From Timema cristinae (Eukaryota > Arthropoda > Insecta > Phasmatodea > Timematidae), in assembly GCA_039000515.1 (NCBI GenBank), contig JBCFYV010000012.1, positions 113,905,949 through 113,969,948 of the forward strand: a stretch of 64,000 nucleotides of DNA, written 5' to 3'. This document shows, piece by piece, positions 10,001 through 22,189 of the stretch. The position numbers were made by a program, and so were the translations under genes. A model generated the notes under the pieces. The model ran no database searches. It worked only from the letters and a program-made list of their open reading frames with translations, and was not told the DNA's origin. Within the stretch, counting starts at the first letter, position 1. Each line of letters opens with the position of its first letter.

Positions 10001-11815
10001 AGACCTAATCGAATCTGGTACAGAAGATGTATTTATTGATTCATATAAACGCCGCCAATATCAACTTTGGTCGCTCACCTGACATGGGAAGATATTTAAT
10101 CTTTAGTTCTTATAAATGTTTGATCGTTTGTATTTATTTAATTTTTAATTGGGATTATTATATTAATGGTAACTACGTTTCAAATGTTTTAGTTCTGTTT
10201 TTTTACTAACGTAACTCTCTGGTCCGATCGTAATATCCAGGAGCTTTGGAAAATATCTCGATGGTCTTGTGAGTAATTTCCAAGGCATTCATAGAATTTT
10301 CATAAATTAATGAACCTCGGTACATAAAATGCATTGAGTTTGGTCAGTTTTGTTGTTAGGGATTTCTGTTTATTTACGATCTCTCTCTTTTATAAACATA
10401 TATTACTGTATTGTGTTTTGTTATAGTTAAGATGTTTAAAAAATATTTCGGCCTTTATATATATATAAATTTATAGGGAGATTAATTATTGTTATAAAAT
10501 ATATTTTTTTTTCATTTAAGATGTTTAAAGAACCCTTTGCCATTCATATAATGAATTAAAAGTTAGTATATATTATGTCTATTACCATCTGGATTCGAGA
10601 AATACAATCCCAAAAGGCTGTTCGGGGCCTCCGAAATAGAAATGCGTCAAGAATTCCGTATTAATTGTTTGGTAAGTGAAAAATTGAATTTTAATTTAAT
10701 AATTTATTTAACGCGGTGGTATTAGTATAGACTTTTGATGAAGAAAATCCTTACAATTATTAAAGATATTACAATAGTGGACTCTCTGGTTAATCAACAA
10801 CAAACCAACAATTCAGGTAAGAGGCTGCTGGCTTATTACAATACCACCATTATTATTATATCGAAAGGTTTATTCTTTTCAACCTGTCAGTTTTTGGGGA
10901 GGGAGTATCACCCCACAAATCAGCAAGACGAAGGTACTCTACACCGTGTACAGTTACAATTTATTTAAAGAAGACTAACTCAAAAGGGCTATCCATCCCA
11001 TAACTAACAAACTTTTAGCAAGACAACAAAGGAAGTCCATGTTACCTTCTTACAGGTGTCCATTTTTCATCCATCTTTGAGACTATTATATAATGATCAT
11101 GTTTAAAATAGCACCTAACGTGATTTCGAAAGACTTTTAAATTGCCATATTTTTCAGTCTAATAACCAAGTATTATACTTCAATCACCAAACTGTATTCA
11201 ATTCACATATTTATTTTTATTATTACCTAAACATCACTATTCGTCGTCTGGGAGACGACTTGTAGAACGTTGTATATTGTTTATTCTTAAGAGGGTGCTT
11301 ATCATTATGTCATACTTTATATCTCATTTTATTATGCCAACCATTTCAATTAACATTGGCACAGTTCACTGAAAATTCTGACCATTTATTTATTCAATCA
11401 ATTTCCGGTTGTGTTCCTGTAATACCCCCTTTTTAATGGAATTTTAAAAACAAATTTTTAAACTGAAAAAAATAAAGTGCAACGATTGTACGGGAAATAC
11501 GGTAATCAGTTGGGTATAGGACGTGGATAGAAAAGGTATAAGGTTAGTGTACCTGTCTTTTAACTGGATGGAGATTTCGGGGTTCGATCTTAGACCAGGT
11601 ACAATAGATATAGTTTCCCCCAAATTGTTAATTCCAATTCTTTTTTATAGGCTAATATTATCACGTGTAGCTTCCGCATTCCACAAAATATGTAGAGATA
11701 GGTAAGGTGGAATTCATATGAAATGTACTCGCATTTGAGGGGAGGTAAAAGTGGGAAACATCCAGAAATAAAACCCTTCCTATAAAGTTTTGACTTTGGA
11801 CATGTTTCCTTTCAT
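10001..11815. other. AT-rich stretch, no gene or named repeat recognised
   Basis: Only short open frames (up to about 80 codons) with AT-driven composition. I see no splice-supported exon, inverted repeat or tandem array in this stretch. Confidence 0.55.
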
Positions 11816-11819
11816 AGAG

Positions 11820-11925
11820 GTTGTAGATATGGCAGCATCAAGTATCATGCATTGGCGCTCTATGCCGTGGGTCCTCGGGTTCGTTTCCCGTGTCTAAATG
11901 TCATTTTTAACAGTTACGAATATGT
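11820..11925 (+). mobile_element. tRNA-Lys-like SINE fragment
   Basis: The segment TCCTCGGGTTCGTTTCCCGT followed by GTCTAAATGTCATTTTTAAC matches the 3' half of the tRNA-like units at 18780 and 52900. The box A half is poorly preserved. Confidence 0.45.
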
Positions 11926-12559
11926 TACTTGATGAGAAACACATCCTTATCCCATGGTTCGTTTTCCGCCTCCCAAACTTCGTTATTCATATACATTTAC
12001 TTGTACAAGCGTTAGATTTCTCCATTTATTAAATAGTTTCCCACTTTTCCTTTAACCAAATGCAGCGTGCATTTCGTCTAATATCTACTTCCTCGTCCCT
12101 GACCTATTAGTGTATTTAAATGGATATCCCGGATGGGGAGCTAGACGTGGTTCGTAAAGGGACTGGCTGGTTTGATAGCTTATCATGGATGACATCCAAA
12201 ATGGCGACTCTCTCTGATGACGCGGCTACTCTGTATCACACAAGTTACTCTACAGAATGCAGCAGGGAAGGAAGTTTGTTTCAATTTGCATGTTACTATA
12301 TGTTTAAAGTGCACAGTGTGCTTTATTACAGTACATTTATGTATCTTCACCCTTGTGAAGTGTGAACACCCATCAACTTTGAATATTTACATACTTGGAT
12401 AGAGACAACTGACCCCCCCCCCCTCCAATCCCCTCATCTAACACCCTTATCCACTTGTGTATGAACCTGTACAGTCGCTTACCTATAAAATAACATCTCG
12501 AATAGTCGCAATAATTTTCAACTTTTTATTCTATGAGTGGGTCACATGGACCAATACTT

Positions 12560-12775
12560 TGGGTTTCATCTGGTCTGGTTTTCTGGTGAGTGAAGGAGGC
12601 TAGGGTTTGAATTCTGGTTAGATGTAATGAGATTTTTTTTTTTCTCAAATTAGTTCTAACCACTCTTCCTTTCCACGCAAAAGCAATGCATTTCCTCTAA
12701 ATTACAGCTCTCTGTATCATTAGTATGAATATGCGAAAAGCCTTAACGGGTAGTAAGACATAGAGCACCTTGAAA
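12560..12775 (+). mobile_element. Degraded SINE type C
   Basis: Box-B-like TAGGGTTTGAATTCTGG, CCTTTCCACGCAAAAGC, and the tail TTAACGGGTAGTAAGACATA keep type C order. Confidence 0.6.
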
Positions 12776-12929
12776 ATATTTCTCAACATACAAACTAAAA
12801 TGTTTTGTCAAAAGCAGATTTGAAGATTTTATAGTTTATCCAAATTTTTCAAAATAACTAATTTTTTCAGCTTTATACTAGACTTGTTTTCAGATTTGAG
12901 ATAAATTTGTACTTTCTTTAAACATTTGA

Positions 12930-13078
12930 TGTGGGGAATGCCAGGCCACCACCGTGGTTCGGATTCCACGTTAAACTGTAGGTCCTTCATTTCATCTCAC
13001 AATCACCCTACCATTACACATTAGCGTAAGTGCGTATAACCCGAATGGGTAGTAAGACGCGGTGTAATAATAATAATT
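12930..13078 (+). mobile_element. SINE type B, 5'-truncated
   Basis: Begins within the body at GTGGGGAATGCCAGGCC and runs through CACCGTGGTTCGGATTCCAC to the shared tail and (TAA)n. The minus-strand open frame across it is non-genic. Confidence 0.85.
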
Positions 13079-13372
13079 AAAATATGAATATAATTTTTCA
13101 CTAATATTTTTCCCACTTCTCTTAGCGTTTAGTGGATTTGTAAAAAGTGTATTTACTCTTCCAATATTTGTACAAACTATTACAAACTTAATTATAGGAC
13201 TCACACAACAGCCAGATCTCATACCGTTAATTTTAAACCCTAAGGAATAGAACACACATGGAATTTCTATTCATACAGTTTAACCCTCGTCAGGAAACCA
13301 ACTCAGGAGTCTTATATCAGAAGATGGACTCTATTTAAATACAAAATCTTTAACTTGTTGGATTGTCGGCGG

Positions 13373-13450
13373 CAGGGGTTGGTAAACTATTTGTACCCAG
13401 ATCGAAAACTTATCAAAGGTACCACGATCACCAATTTGTTCTTCAATCCA
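13373..13450 (+). mobile_element. Partial hAT-like MITE end
   Basis: CAGGGGTTGGTAAAC and the following ATCAAAGGTACCACGATCACC match the 5' half of the MITE at 47356-47713. I do not see a matching right terminus nearby. Confidence 0.45.
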
Positions 13451-13613
13451 CTTTTTTTTTGCTTATACATCTTATATTTATTTATTCCTTGGATACAATC
13501 CTTCCTCAAATAATATATAAAAATATAAAATAAATATAATGTTTATTTTTATATTCAACTATAACATGATCGATTATCGGTTATTCTAGTTACACTCGAA
13601 TATTATTAAAAGT

Positions 13614-13748
13614 TTATTATTATTAGCACCACGTCTTACTACCCGTTCGGGTTATACGCACTTACGCTAATATGTAATGGAGGTGATTGTGAGATGAAAT
13701 GAAGGACCTACAGTTTAACGTGGAATCCGAACCACGGTGGTGGCCTAG
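13614..13748 (-). mobile_element. SINE type B, 5'-truncated, with 10-bp TSD
   Basis: The shared tail and the CACCGTGGTTCGGATTCCAC block are present on the minus strand; the tRNA head is absent. TATTAAAAGT flanks both sides (13604-13613 and 13749-13758). Confidence 0.85.
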
Positions 13749-13759
13749 TATTAAAAGTA

Positions 13760-15470
13760 ATTGATATATTTTTAAAGGTACAGTACAAAGAAAAGGGGGG
13801 AGGATTCAAAATTTATCTTTAGTTGAGATAGTGCTGCCATCTGTTAAACAGTTATGAAACCTTTATATTACACTTTAGATTATGGCTTAAAGATGTATCT
13901 TCCATATTTATATAAAATATATAAAAAAGTATTTTCTGGGTTCTTATGGGGGTTTCATATACAAAAGATGTCCTGGAAATGTGAGTAACGTGACTTCCCC
14001 CCCTCCCCCCCATTTCCCCCTAAAACCTCAATTTGCAAGTCTAATGTTATTATTACTAGTACTTTTATTACCGCGTCTTACCACCAGCCAAGTTTAATAG
14101 ATTCTTAGGATTAACTTTTGGTGGACGATGTTGTTTTCTACACAAACTTAATCCTAGAGAAAAGAATATAAATTTAATTCCCATCAGACGAACTCCAATA
14201 GTAAAAAATTCCTGATAATCCGAACACAATTTTCGGAAAACGGGTGGAAAAATCTAATTAAAATTAAGTATATTTGATTGGTTTATAAGCTCAAAGCTAA
14301 AATAGAATTGTAAGAAACGGGGATATCTGATAATAGATGTTTAATAAGTAGTTAAATGTATAAACAACTAAACAGTAAACTCTACGCGTCACCCCTGTGA
14401 TTGAAGCCATGGCCTCCCGGTTAAGTGTCGAAAACACCAGCAACTAGACGACTCTCCCGGTCACTTGACCGTTACAGGAAAAAAATAAATTAAAATTAAT
14501 CTTGCAAAGAATAAATAGGTTTTACCAACCGGCGTTTTATTTATTGCTCAAAGGGGAAAGCACCCCCCCTCCTTACTTCTTCATAAAAGCGAAAAACAAA
14601 TTAAACTCCACAATCCCCCGCGAGTGTGATATTAAATCGTCGGTTTTTACAGAATCCTGAAATAAAATCACTTTCGTTAGTTCATTTATTAAATAAAGGT
14701 TCCCAATAAACTTTGTTGGTTGTTTGCCGTTGTGGTTTCAGTGAACCCAATTTTACAAAATAAAAATCCCTTGGTTTCACTAGGACAGAGCTCCACATGT
14801 AAACATGAATATACTGTATGTGTATGTGTGATAGAGGTATTGTAAGTCATTTAAGGAAATAAGAGAGAAAATAAATTATACAAACAATTAATTTTGCACA
14901 GATATAAAACAATACCTCTCAATGTACTGTACATACTAAAAGTCCTCTAAGATTAATCTTGAACTACAGTCGCAATTTTGGAAAACGGCCACAGTTTTTT
15001 CAGTATTTCGCTCATAAGTCGTAACGCTTATAGATTGACTACACACAATATAGTAATTAATTGTAGGGCGTAAGAAAACAAACATTTTGGTTTTAAATAT
15101 GTTGGTATAACTGTATTCTTTCAGGAGATATCAACTCTGAAGATAATATATGCTTCATCACAAACTTAGCAACTTAGCAAGTGGGCATTCAAGGATACTT
15201 AAGTGAACCAATTGACTAAATACATGTATTTACAAATGTGAGTATGGTATTCCCCGTTTCAATACTTAATTAAAGTCGGTATCTAACATCACTTTGATAA
15301 ATAATTTACAAATCGTAAAGACAAACCAATAGTTTCCAAAAGTATCTTAAATAGCCTATTATATACTACGGGATCAAATGTATGGATCAAAAATCAACTA
15401 TAACAAATAATTAAATGTAAGGTTAATACTTTTTCTTTGATATAAATTAAATGTCAAGGTCATCTGTTTG
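13760..15470. other. AT-rich stretch, nothing recognised
   Basis: No open frame of note, no tandem array and no inverted repeat that I can see. Short pieces such as TACCGCGTCTTACCACC near 14072 are lone SINE tail crumbs. Confidence 0.55.
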
Positions 15471-15486
15471 ATCGATATTTTGTATT

Positions 15487-15767
15487 ATTATTATTATTAT
15501 TAGCACCGCGATCTTACTACCCGTTCGGGTTATACGCACTTACGCTAATGCGTAATGGTAGGGTGATTGTGAGATGAAATGGAGGACCTACAGTTTAACG
15601 TGGGATCCGAACCATGGTGGAGGCCTGGCATTCCACACATTCACAAGATGTCTTGTCAGAGGTGAAGAAAGGGTTTGGTAATCAGATAAATCTGTGCCGG
15701 GACCGAGGATTGAACCCCGGACCCTAGAACAGAAGTCCGACACCTTACCCCTAGACCACCAGGTCAT
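15487..15767 (-). mobile_element. SINE type B, full length, 15-bp TSD
   Basis: Complete head, body and tail on the minus strand, flanked by perfect TCGATATTTTGTATT repeats at 15472-15486 and 15768-15782. This is one of the best-preserved insertions in the window. Confidence 0.93.
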
Positions 15768-16096
15768 TCGATATTTTGTATTGATTCGGCAATTTTTGGC
15801 CAGTTATCACAAGAACAAAAGGACATTTAATTAGTTCATATGTATCAATAAGAGACCAATGTTCAAAGACCCTCAAGGAAGAAGACCGGCCCGGCCCCTC
15901 TACTTGTTAGGGGTCTATATTTTACTAGGACAAAGTGTACAGCACTTGTTCTTGTCTTATTCTGCGCCTTCATTTATGTTCCTCCTGTTCCTCTCTAAAC
16001 GCTATATCCCTCTTCCTAAACTTCGCATGACATCTCTCTCACCGTCTTCCTTCATGTCTTTAAATACGTTCACACCCCACCCCTTTTCTCTCCCCT

Positions 16097-16097
<1 letters not shown>

Positions 16098-16133
<36 letters not shown>
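16098..16133. repeat. (CA)n microsatellite
   Basis: About 18 CA units. The 118-codon frame at 15859-16215 that spans it is dominated by this repeat and by C-rich flanks, so it is not accepted as a gene. Confidence 0.9.
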
Positions 16134-16137
<4 letters not shown>

Positions 16138-16368
16138 CTAGCCGTGGGTCCGAGGAACACAAGAGGTATGGGGATGAATTTTTTCCCCCACCCTTCTCCA
16201 AAGGGTGAACTCTGAAATTCTCCCCCTTCCTCTAGTAATCTTAGCAGACACTTCCTTACACCCCATTTCTAACCTAACCCTTTCCTTCACCGTTTACAAC
16301 CCCTCCCGAGGCAGAACACATCATTTAACTTCTTGTGTCGGTGGTGAGGATCATGCTGTAGGCGGGTA

Positions 16369-16550
16369 GTGGAGGCGGTGTTGCAAGGGGTTCTAAGAGC
16401 TGGGAGGAAGGATGGGCAGTCAAAGAGAGACGAGGAATTCCACAAAGTAACCATGCACGTCTACAAGAAACTTCCCAGGGCCACCCACACAGAGTGCTTC
16501 AAATTTGAACAGTTTGAGAAATTTTGTGCATATGTTAAGGTCTCAAATGA
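16369..16550 (+). CDS. Possible isolated coding exon, unrecognised
   Basis: The plus-strand frame from about 16420 reads like protein: Arg-Asp-Glu-Glu-Phe-His-Lys then a KxxMHVYKKLP segment and an FKFEQFEKFCAYVK segment, with mixed rather than AT-driven codons. A CTGTAG|GCGGG acceptor-like site lies at about 16361 and GGGCAG|TCAAAG at about 16418; the exit sites after 16540 are weak donors. I do not recognise the family and no neighbouring exon was found. It may be a decayed gene fragment or chance. Confidence 0.2.
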
Positions 16551-16721
16551 GTGTTTTATAATAACGCTACCATTTTCTTTAATATATTTCGTTCTTGTGA
16601 TATAAAACGAGAAATGTATCAAGCTACGGATAACTGGATGTCGTTAACAGATCATATTACTGGAAAACCAGCACAAAGACCTGGGAAATAAGTTTAACAA
16701 ACTCCACTCTAATGATAATTG

Positions 16722-16958
16722 ACCCGTTTCGGTGGCCGCGTGGTCTAACGCGCTACTCTCGTAATAGACTAGACTGCCGATGACGAGGGGGGGGATCTAG
16801 TTTCGAATCTGGTCAGGTGTACTGAGGTGGGTCTTTCCAAAATGGGTTTTCACTCTCACTCCACGCAAATTTGAGTACACTCCCTCTAAATATAACCTTC
16901 TTAATCCCTAAAACACATTAGCGTAGTTAATACGTATGCGTAAAATATAAAGAGTAGT
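16722..16958 (+). mobile_element. SINE type C, target of a type B insertion
   Basis: CGTTTCGGTGGCCGCGTGG, GCGCTACTCTCGTAATAGAC and GTTTCGAATCTGG mark the tRNA-Leu-like head. The tail is cut near AAAGAGTAGTAAAAAAAG, where the type B element at 16972 entered. Confidence 0.88.
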
Positions 16959-16971
16959 AAAAAAAGTTAGA

Positions 16972-17259
16972 TTATTTATTATTATCACGCGTCTTACTAC
17001 CCGTTCGGGTTATACGCACTTACATAATGTGTAATGGTAGGGTGATTGTGAGATGAAATGAAGGACCTACAGTTTAACGTGGGATCCGAACCACGGTGGA
17101 GGCCTGATTCCACACATTCACAAGTTGTGATTAATACACGTCTTGTCAGAGGTGAAGGAAGGGTTTGGCAATCAGATAAATCTGTGCCGGGACCAAGGAT
17201 TGAACCCGGACCCCAGAACAGAAGTCCAACACCTTACCCCTAGACCACCAGGTGATCAA
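16972..17259 (-). mobile_element. SINE type B nested in SINE type C, 13-bp TSD
   Basis: Full minus-strand copy flanked by AAAAAAAGTTAGA at 16959-16971 and 17260-17272. The left flank is the tail of the type C SINE, so B entered after C. Confidence 0.85.
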
Positions 17260-17663
17260 AAAAAAAGTTAGAAAACTCTGCCTTAGACTATTCAGCTGGC
17301 CACAGAAGCGGGTCAGTCGCTAAAATCTTGGGTGAAGGTTCTGTTCTATGATTGGTACCTGTGACGGAGAGGATCATGGGAGTGTATCTGAGGCCAATAC
17401 GGCGCGGTGCAGTAGAGAGGGGTAGGCTGTCTATGGTGGAGAGGAACGTCTGAAAGCTCGTCTCTCCTACCAAAACCCTACTATACAGTAGAAGTGTGAC
17501 AGGTAAAAAGGCCTTTTCAGACCACCCTTCCTACCAAGACAGGTAAGCTACTGGTGATATATATATATATATATATATATACGTCAGACTAAGTGATGTA
17601 GGAGTCCGTGGTTCGTGAACAGTTGGGCCGCCAGCATCGGTAGAAGAGAGTCAGTTGCGTTTA

Positions 17664-17865
17664 GACCCACTTCGTTGGCCGCATGGTCTAAGGCGCTACT
17701 ATCGCAATGGATTACTGCCGATGACGGAGAGATCATGGTTCGATACCGGTTGGGTGTACTGAAGGAGTTTTACCTTAATTGTTTCCTTCCCACTTTCTCA
17801 CCACGCAAATGTAGCAACACTACCTCTAAATTCAAGCATCCTCAACCTTTTCCCCTCTATGATTG
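17664..17865 (+). mobile_element. SINE type C
   Basis: CACTTCGTTGGCCGCATGG, box B GGTTCGATACC, and CACCACGCAAATG followed by a decayed tail. Just upstream is a (TA)12 microsatellite at 17558-17581. Confidence 0.8.
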
Positions 17866-18084
17866 ATGTATTTAAGGTGCACTTTCTGACCCAACTGATT
17901 ATATCAAACACGAAAATCTCTATGAGCGAGAGTGAAATAGCTTACCAATTTTGCCGGGAAAGGTGTTTTTCAAATACCTTACAGTGTTATTTTACACGCC
18001 ATAATCTACATGGGACCGACAGCCTTACTTCCCCACCTAAGAAAGCTGTGCTACGGAGATTTATCACTCGAGAAAAAAATATCC

Positions 18085-18165
18085 ATTGACCCCAACTGGG
18101 TTTGAACCCACAAAAACTGGATCCTGAGGCGAGCACTTTACCTCAAGACCACCGAAGTCAACCAT
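18085..18165 (-). mobile_element. tRNA-like SINE head, minus strand
   Basis: On the minus strand TTCGGTGGTCTTGAGGTAAA is a box A region and GGGTTCAAACCCAG a strong box B. A SINE-like CCTAATCCATTAGC block abuts it at 18167. The stems do not close as a functional tRNA. Confidence 0.4.
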
Positions 18166-18599
18166 CCCTAATCCATTAGCATAATTACAACATCGGAGTA
18201 ATAGCCCACGCGGTGATAAAATTAAAGTTGCGTTGAGTGATCGGGTTGACCTACTGGTTACCAGGATACTAGTAGGTCTAGTAGGTCACACATTCCTGTC
18301 TCTACATATCTATACCCAACCATCTGTTTTCTAAGATTAATCCAAATAAGACGTGACTCAAATATGTCACATTTAATATATTTGAGCCAGTCACGTTGTC
18401 TTCTTTGTCTTAATTAATATACAGTATTCCTAGTTAAAGTGTATTTGTACTCCAGTAATGTGGAGCTGCTTAACATTATAGAAAGAGCTCGAAATGGCAA
18501 CCTTCAACCTGAATCAAACATTGCGATGCAATGTATTTTATAAAGAGTGCGGCTTTCTACGACCAACATGATGACTGCGGCCTTACTTTTAGGCTGAAG

Positions 18600-18860
18600 G
18601 CGGCCATTTTTAGCCCTTCCTATAAATGTTCAATGACAATTATTGGCACCATAGAGCCTTGGCTGCGTTATCTGATAGTTTGTGATCTAAATTGATCGCT
18701 CATATGTAGTTGATGAATTCCACACGTCCATCACAGATTATGCCTTGAATATGAGTGTAGAATGACCCTGTGTACGAGGTGGTTCCTGGATAGCTCAGTG
18801 GTTAGAGCATTGGCATTTAAAGCTAAAGGTACTGAGTTCGATTCCTGTGTCTAGGTCTCA
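18600..18860 (+). mobile_element. tRNA-Lys-like element, single arm
   Basis: CCTGGATAGCTCAGTGGTTA, a D-stem GCTC/GAGC, an anticodon stem TTGGC/GCTAA and box B GAGTTCGATTCC resemble tRNA-Lys. The seven-base loop ATTTAAA would give anticodon TTA, and the T-stem is mismatched, so it is not a working tRNA. The 90 bp upstream (ACGTCCATCACAGA...) are shared with the two arms of 52514-52977, showing a repeat family longer than the tRNA. Confidence 0.6.
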
Positions 18861-18939
18861 TTTTTCAGTTTAATAAATATGATATTTTGATTCGGCTATG
18901 ACCATAACTAATAAATATAACAGCTTGGTTATTTAAATA

Positions 18940-19275
18940 TTATACTACTACTATAAAGCCACATGGCTGACTCACTCACTGACATTAATGTTTACCCACT
19001 TCCAGATGAGCTAGAAACTTGAAATTTGGCAAATTTTAGCCTGTAACCGACGGGAAAGTTCCAAAAAGTTCAAAAAAATATATTTTTAACCCCGAAAGAA
19101 AATTCAAAATTGTGGAGCAACTTTAAAGTCAGTGCGGACCTTTCTTTGGAGGTATCTTGTGGCTAAACGGTAAGATATCGAAAAACGGCTCTGGAATTAC
19201 ATTAGTTTACATCCAATTGCAAAGAAAACTCACGGGGGTTTGGGCGAGCAAAGCGAGTAACTTCTTATAACGTTA
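18940..19275 (+). mobile_element. Non-autonomous element, uninterrupted copy
   Basis: Runs from CTACTATAAAGCCACATGG through GATGAGCTAGAAACTTGAAA and GGCTAAACGGTAAGATATCG to GAGCAAAGCGAGTAAC. The same blocks occur in reverse order and orientation at 7500-8205, so both are copies of one family; no protein is encoded. Confidence 0.65.
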
Positions 19276-19865
19276 AGCAGTTCCACACTACTGGAGTACA
19301 CACATGACTATAGACCGGAAACAAGATCAAATGGGGCAAATGTTTTTATTAACGTTTTTTTCTCTTTTAATTTTGTCTTCTTTCCATCATTGAAATGGGT
19401 CTCACATGTTACGGTACATACTAGAGGAACATGACGTTGTGTCCACATGTTCACCTATGCTGTATGGCGTAGTTAATATTTTTACATCTAAAAAAAAATT
19501 ATTTTTTTTCAACCCCGACTGACCCCCAAAACACCGCCAGGCTGATAGACCGTCACGACGTTGGTAAAACGTCTCCCGTACAAAAATCTCGCCGTGTCAT
19601 CTTCCTTTGTCTCCACAACATCGCCGAGCTTTCTGCGGCCTTGTAAGGGGGAAAAGAGGTGAAACACTTGAGAAACCAAGAAGAGACTCTTTACTTCTTT
19701 CTTTCTTTGTGTGAGCAAGAGGTCCGGTCTTGAAACTCGTGATGACGTCACAGCCAGCACTTTCCGTGGGGATAAAACTAGGACATTCCCACACTTAGGA
19801 TATTAGAGGTTAGCACACCAGACTCCAGGACTTCATTCTGACTAGAGGGAGTTTTTTTAAAGTTA

Positions 19866-20060
19866 CCCATATTGATGGTTGAATGGTCTTAGGCGTCACA
19901 ATCGCAATGGACTAGAATTCCAATGATGGATATGTTGGAATTTGAATAATGGTAGGGGGTAGTAAGGGTGATTTTCCCTCAGTGATTGCCCTCTCACTAC
20001 TTAAATGTGGGTACATTTATTATAAATTCTACCTTTCTCATTCCTATTCCATTAATACTT
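19866..20060 (+). mobile_element. Degraded SINE type C
   Basis: TTGAATGGTCTTAGGCG, CAATCGCAATGGACTAGAAT and a GGTGATTTTCCCTCAGTGA block follow type C order. Confidence 0.55.
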
Positions 20061-20069
20061 TTTCTATGA

Positions 20070-21160
20070 TTTCTCCTTACAACACGTGTTGGGTTACACG
20101 TAGGCCTACTACATGAGCTGATTACGCGTTTCTCCTTCATAAAAATGTTTGGGAGAATAGAGAGTCTAAAGTAGACAAATTGGTTGACTGAGAAGTCTTA
20201 AGGCGAGTTAAGGAAGTAGAATCACTCTGCAGGTGATTCTACGAAGAAAGACCAACTGGATAAGTCCCATCATAAAAATAAATAGTTTATTCAGTGACGT
20301 AATATAAGGCAAGGTGGAAGGAGAAAAAGGGGACAGGGAATAACACGAATGTATCTGAAGGATGCCTTCAAACACGGAAAGAAAATGAAGTTTCAGGACA
20401 TTCTGGAAGACTCAATTTGGACAATTTGGCAACAGACTTGTTGAAAGACAGAACATTTAGAAACAACAATAAATGTACAGTCCCAGTCACAATAATTATC
20501 CTGTTTGCAGCGAGATTGAAAGACCATTTTTTTTCTTTTTTTTTCCTGTCCGTTGTACTATTGAGCAACAGGATTCAGTTTTATGTTACCCAACTCCCTC
20601 AGCGAACGCACTTTTTTTTTAAATCGCCGTCGAGGAAATTGTATTAGCGTAACTGCAGAGAAGCGTTGCACAAATTGAAGGTTTTGAAGGGGGTTGAATT
20701 ATAGGGACGCGTGTAACTCCCCTTCTAATATCGTCAGGTGGTTACCATGGCGACTATCACAGCTGCGTTCAGCGTCATCTAGCGTCCACGCACCGGAACA
20801 ATACGTTTAAGAGCGTTCATCACATCATGTCCAACTAAGCTCACGGCTTGCGCGAGGTATTATGGGAGTTAAAGGGAAAAGAAAACACCAAAATATACAA
20901 GAAATATGTGCAGTGCATTTGTATTTGAATGATTACTCGAAATTTTCCGCGGTGACGATGGGAGTCAAAGCGAGAAAGTTTCTGGTTAATAACTACAGTA
21001 TGTCCCTATTCAGACAGAATAAAGATTTGTTCTTATAAGTGAAACTATTATAAAAAGGTCAAAAAACGGCCTTTTCAATGCAGTTTTTTAAAATCAAAAT
21101 AGTCATTTAATATTTCAACAACGTTCTTTATTAGGAACATATATTAACTTTTTTATCTCA
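20070..21160. other. No gene recognised; one GC-richer patch
   Basis: The patch at 20700-20850 is richer in G+C with CpGs (GACGCGTGTAACTCC, GCGACTATCACAGCTGCG) and might be regulatory, but no exon or TSS motif is convincing. A 9-bp stem TAGAATCAC/GTGATTCTA with a 6-base loop lies at about 20218-20241. Confidence 0.4.
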
Positions 21161-21173
21161 ATTATTGTTTAAT

Positions 21174-21432
21174 ACCCGCCTCGGTGACGTATTTGGCTAA
21201 CGCGCTAGTCGTGTTGAGCTCGACTGCTGAGGATGGGGAGATCGAGGTTCGAATCTCGGTCAGGTGAACTGGGAGTGGCTTTTCCTAAATGGTTATCCAC
21301 TCTCCCTTCATGAAAATGCGGGTTCACTTCCTCTAATTCAACCTTCCCAATTCCTAATCCATTAGCGTAATTAGTACTTAGAGCATATAACCCGAACGGG
21401 TAGTAAGACGCGGTGCTAAATAATAATAATAA
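21174..21432 (+). mobile_element. SINE type A, full length, 11-bp TSD
   Basis: Starts CCCGCCTCGGTGACGTA, carries box B GAGGTTCGAATCTC, the GGGTTCACTTCCTCTAATTC block and the tail CCCGAACGGGTAGTAAGACG plus (TAA)n. TATTGTTTAAT flanks both sides (21163-21173 and 21433-21443). Confidence 0.93.
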
Positions 21433-22189
21433 TATTGTTTAATCATAAATGATCCACGTGCAATAATTTGGTGTGAGTTTACAATTTTTATCCGACTGTA
21501 TCACAGAATTAATTGACATGTGATGCGCGCTCTTAATAGCTTTCATTTAACCCCGACCGTTCTATGACCATTTTTAACGGCACTAGGAGGGAAGAGGGGA
21601 TGAAGTTGGGGGAGGGGGGGGGGTCGGAATTGGATTTCCTGTTCATAAATGGTTAGAAGCGTGGATTAAGCACACATATATTTTAGTAAACACAGGAAAG
21701 TATTGTTAGATAAAAATAATTGATATGTGTACGCCCTGTTATAATAATATTCAGATCCCTTGGATAAGCTAGATATCATAAACTGACTTATGATATCTAT
21801 CTTGGTGACACACTCATGACGTCATTGTGCTTATATTGTGAGGTCACGTTTCTTTCATAAGCCTTATATTCACTGAAGGTGTCAAGTTTTCTCCGGTGCA
21901 AATATAGTAAGGGCGCAAATTTGAGCCTAAGATGCGCCTTTTTATTTTTTTCGTTTCTCTATTCACTAAACATGGAACAAACTTTTGGTGGTAATAACTT
22001 TGGAGACGTCACCGTAAACCATCATTTGTGCTTTTTTTTTTACCAGTCCATGTGAAGAATTTTCTTCCAAAGTCAAGGCTGCTGTATTTAAAATCTCTAA
22101 TAAAAATGGCAGAAAATACAAATAATACAACCTATGATTTTTCTTTTAAGCTAGCGATTAAATTGCGAGACTGATACCTTATACCATTT

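Noticed and set aside
12120..12365. 81-codon frame starting MDIPDGELDVV
   Set aside because: No recognisable domain, no splice or promoter context; treated as chance.
15859..16215. 118-codon plus-strand frame
   Set aside because: It spans a (CA)n repeat and C-rich low-complexity sequence, with no known motif or splice support.
18782..18852. Functional (suppressor-like) tRNA gene
   Set aside because: T-stem mismatches and membership of a dispersed repeat family argue against function.
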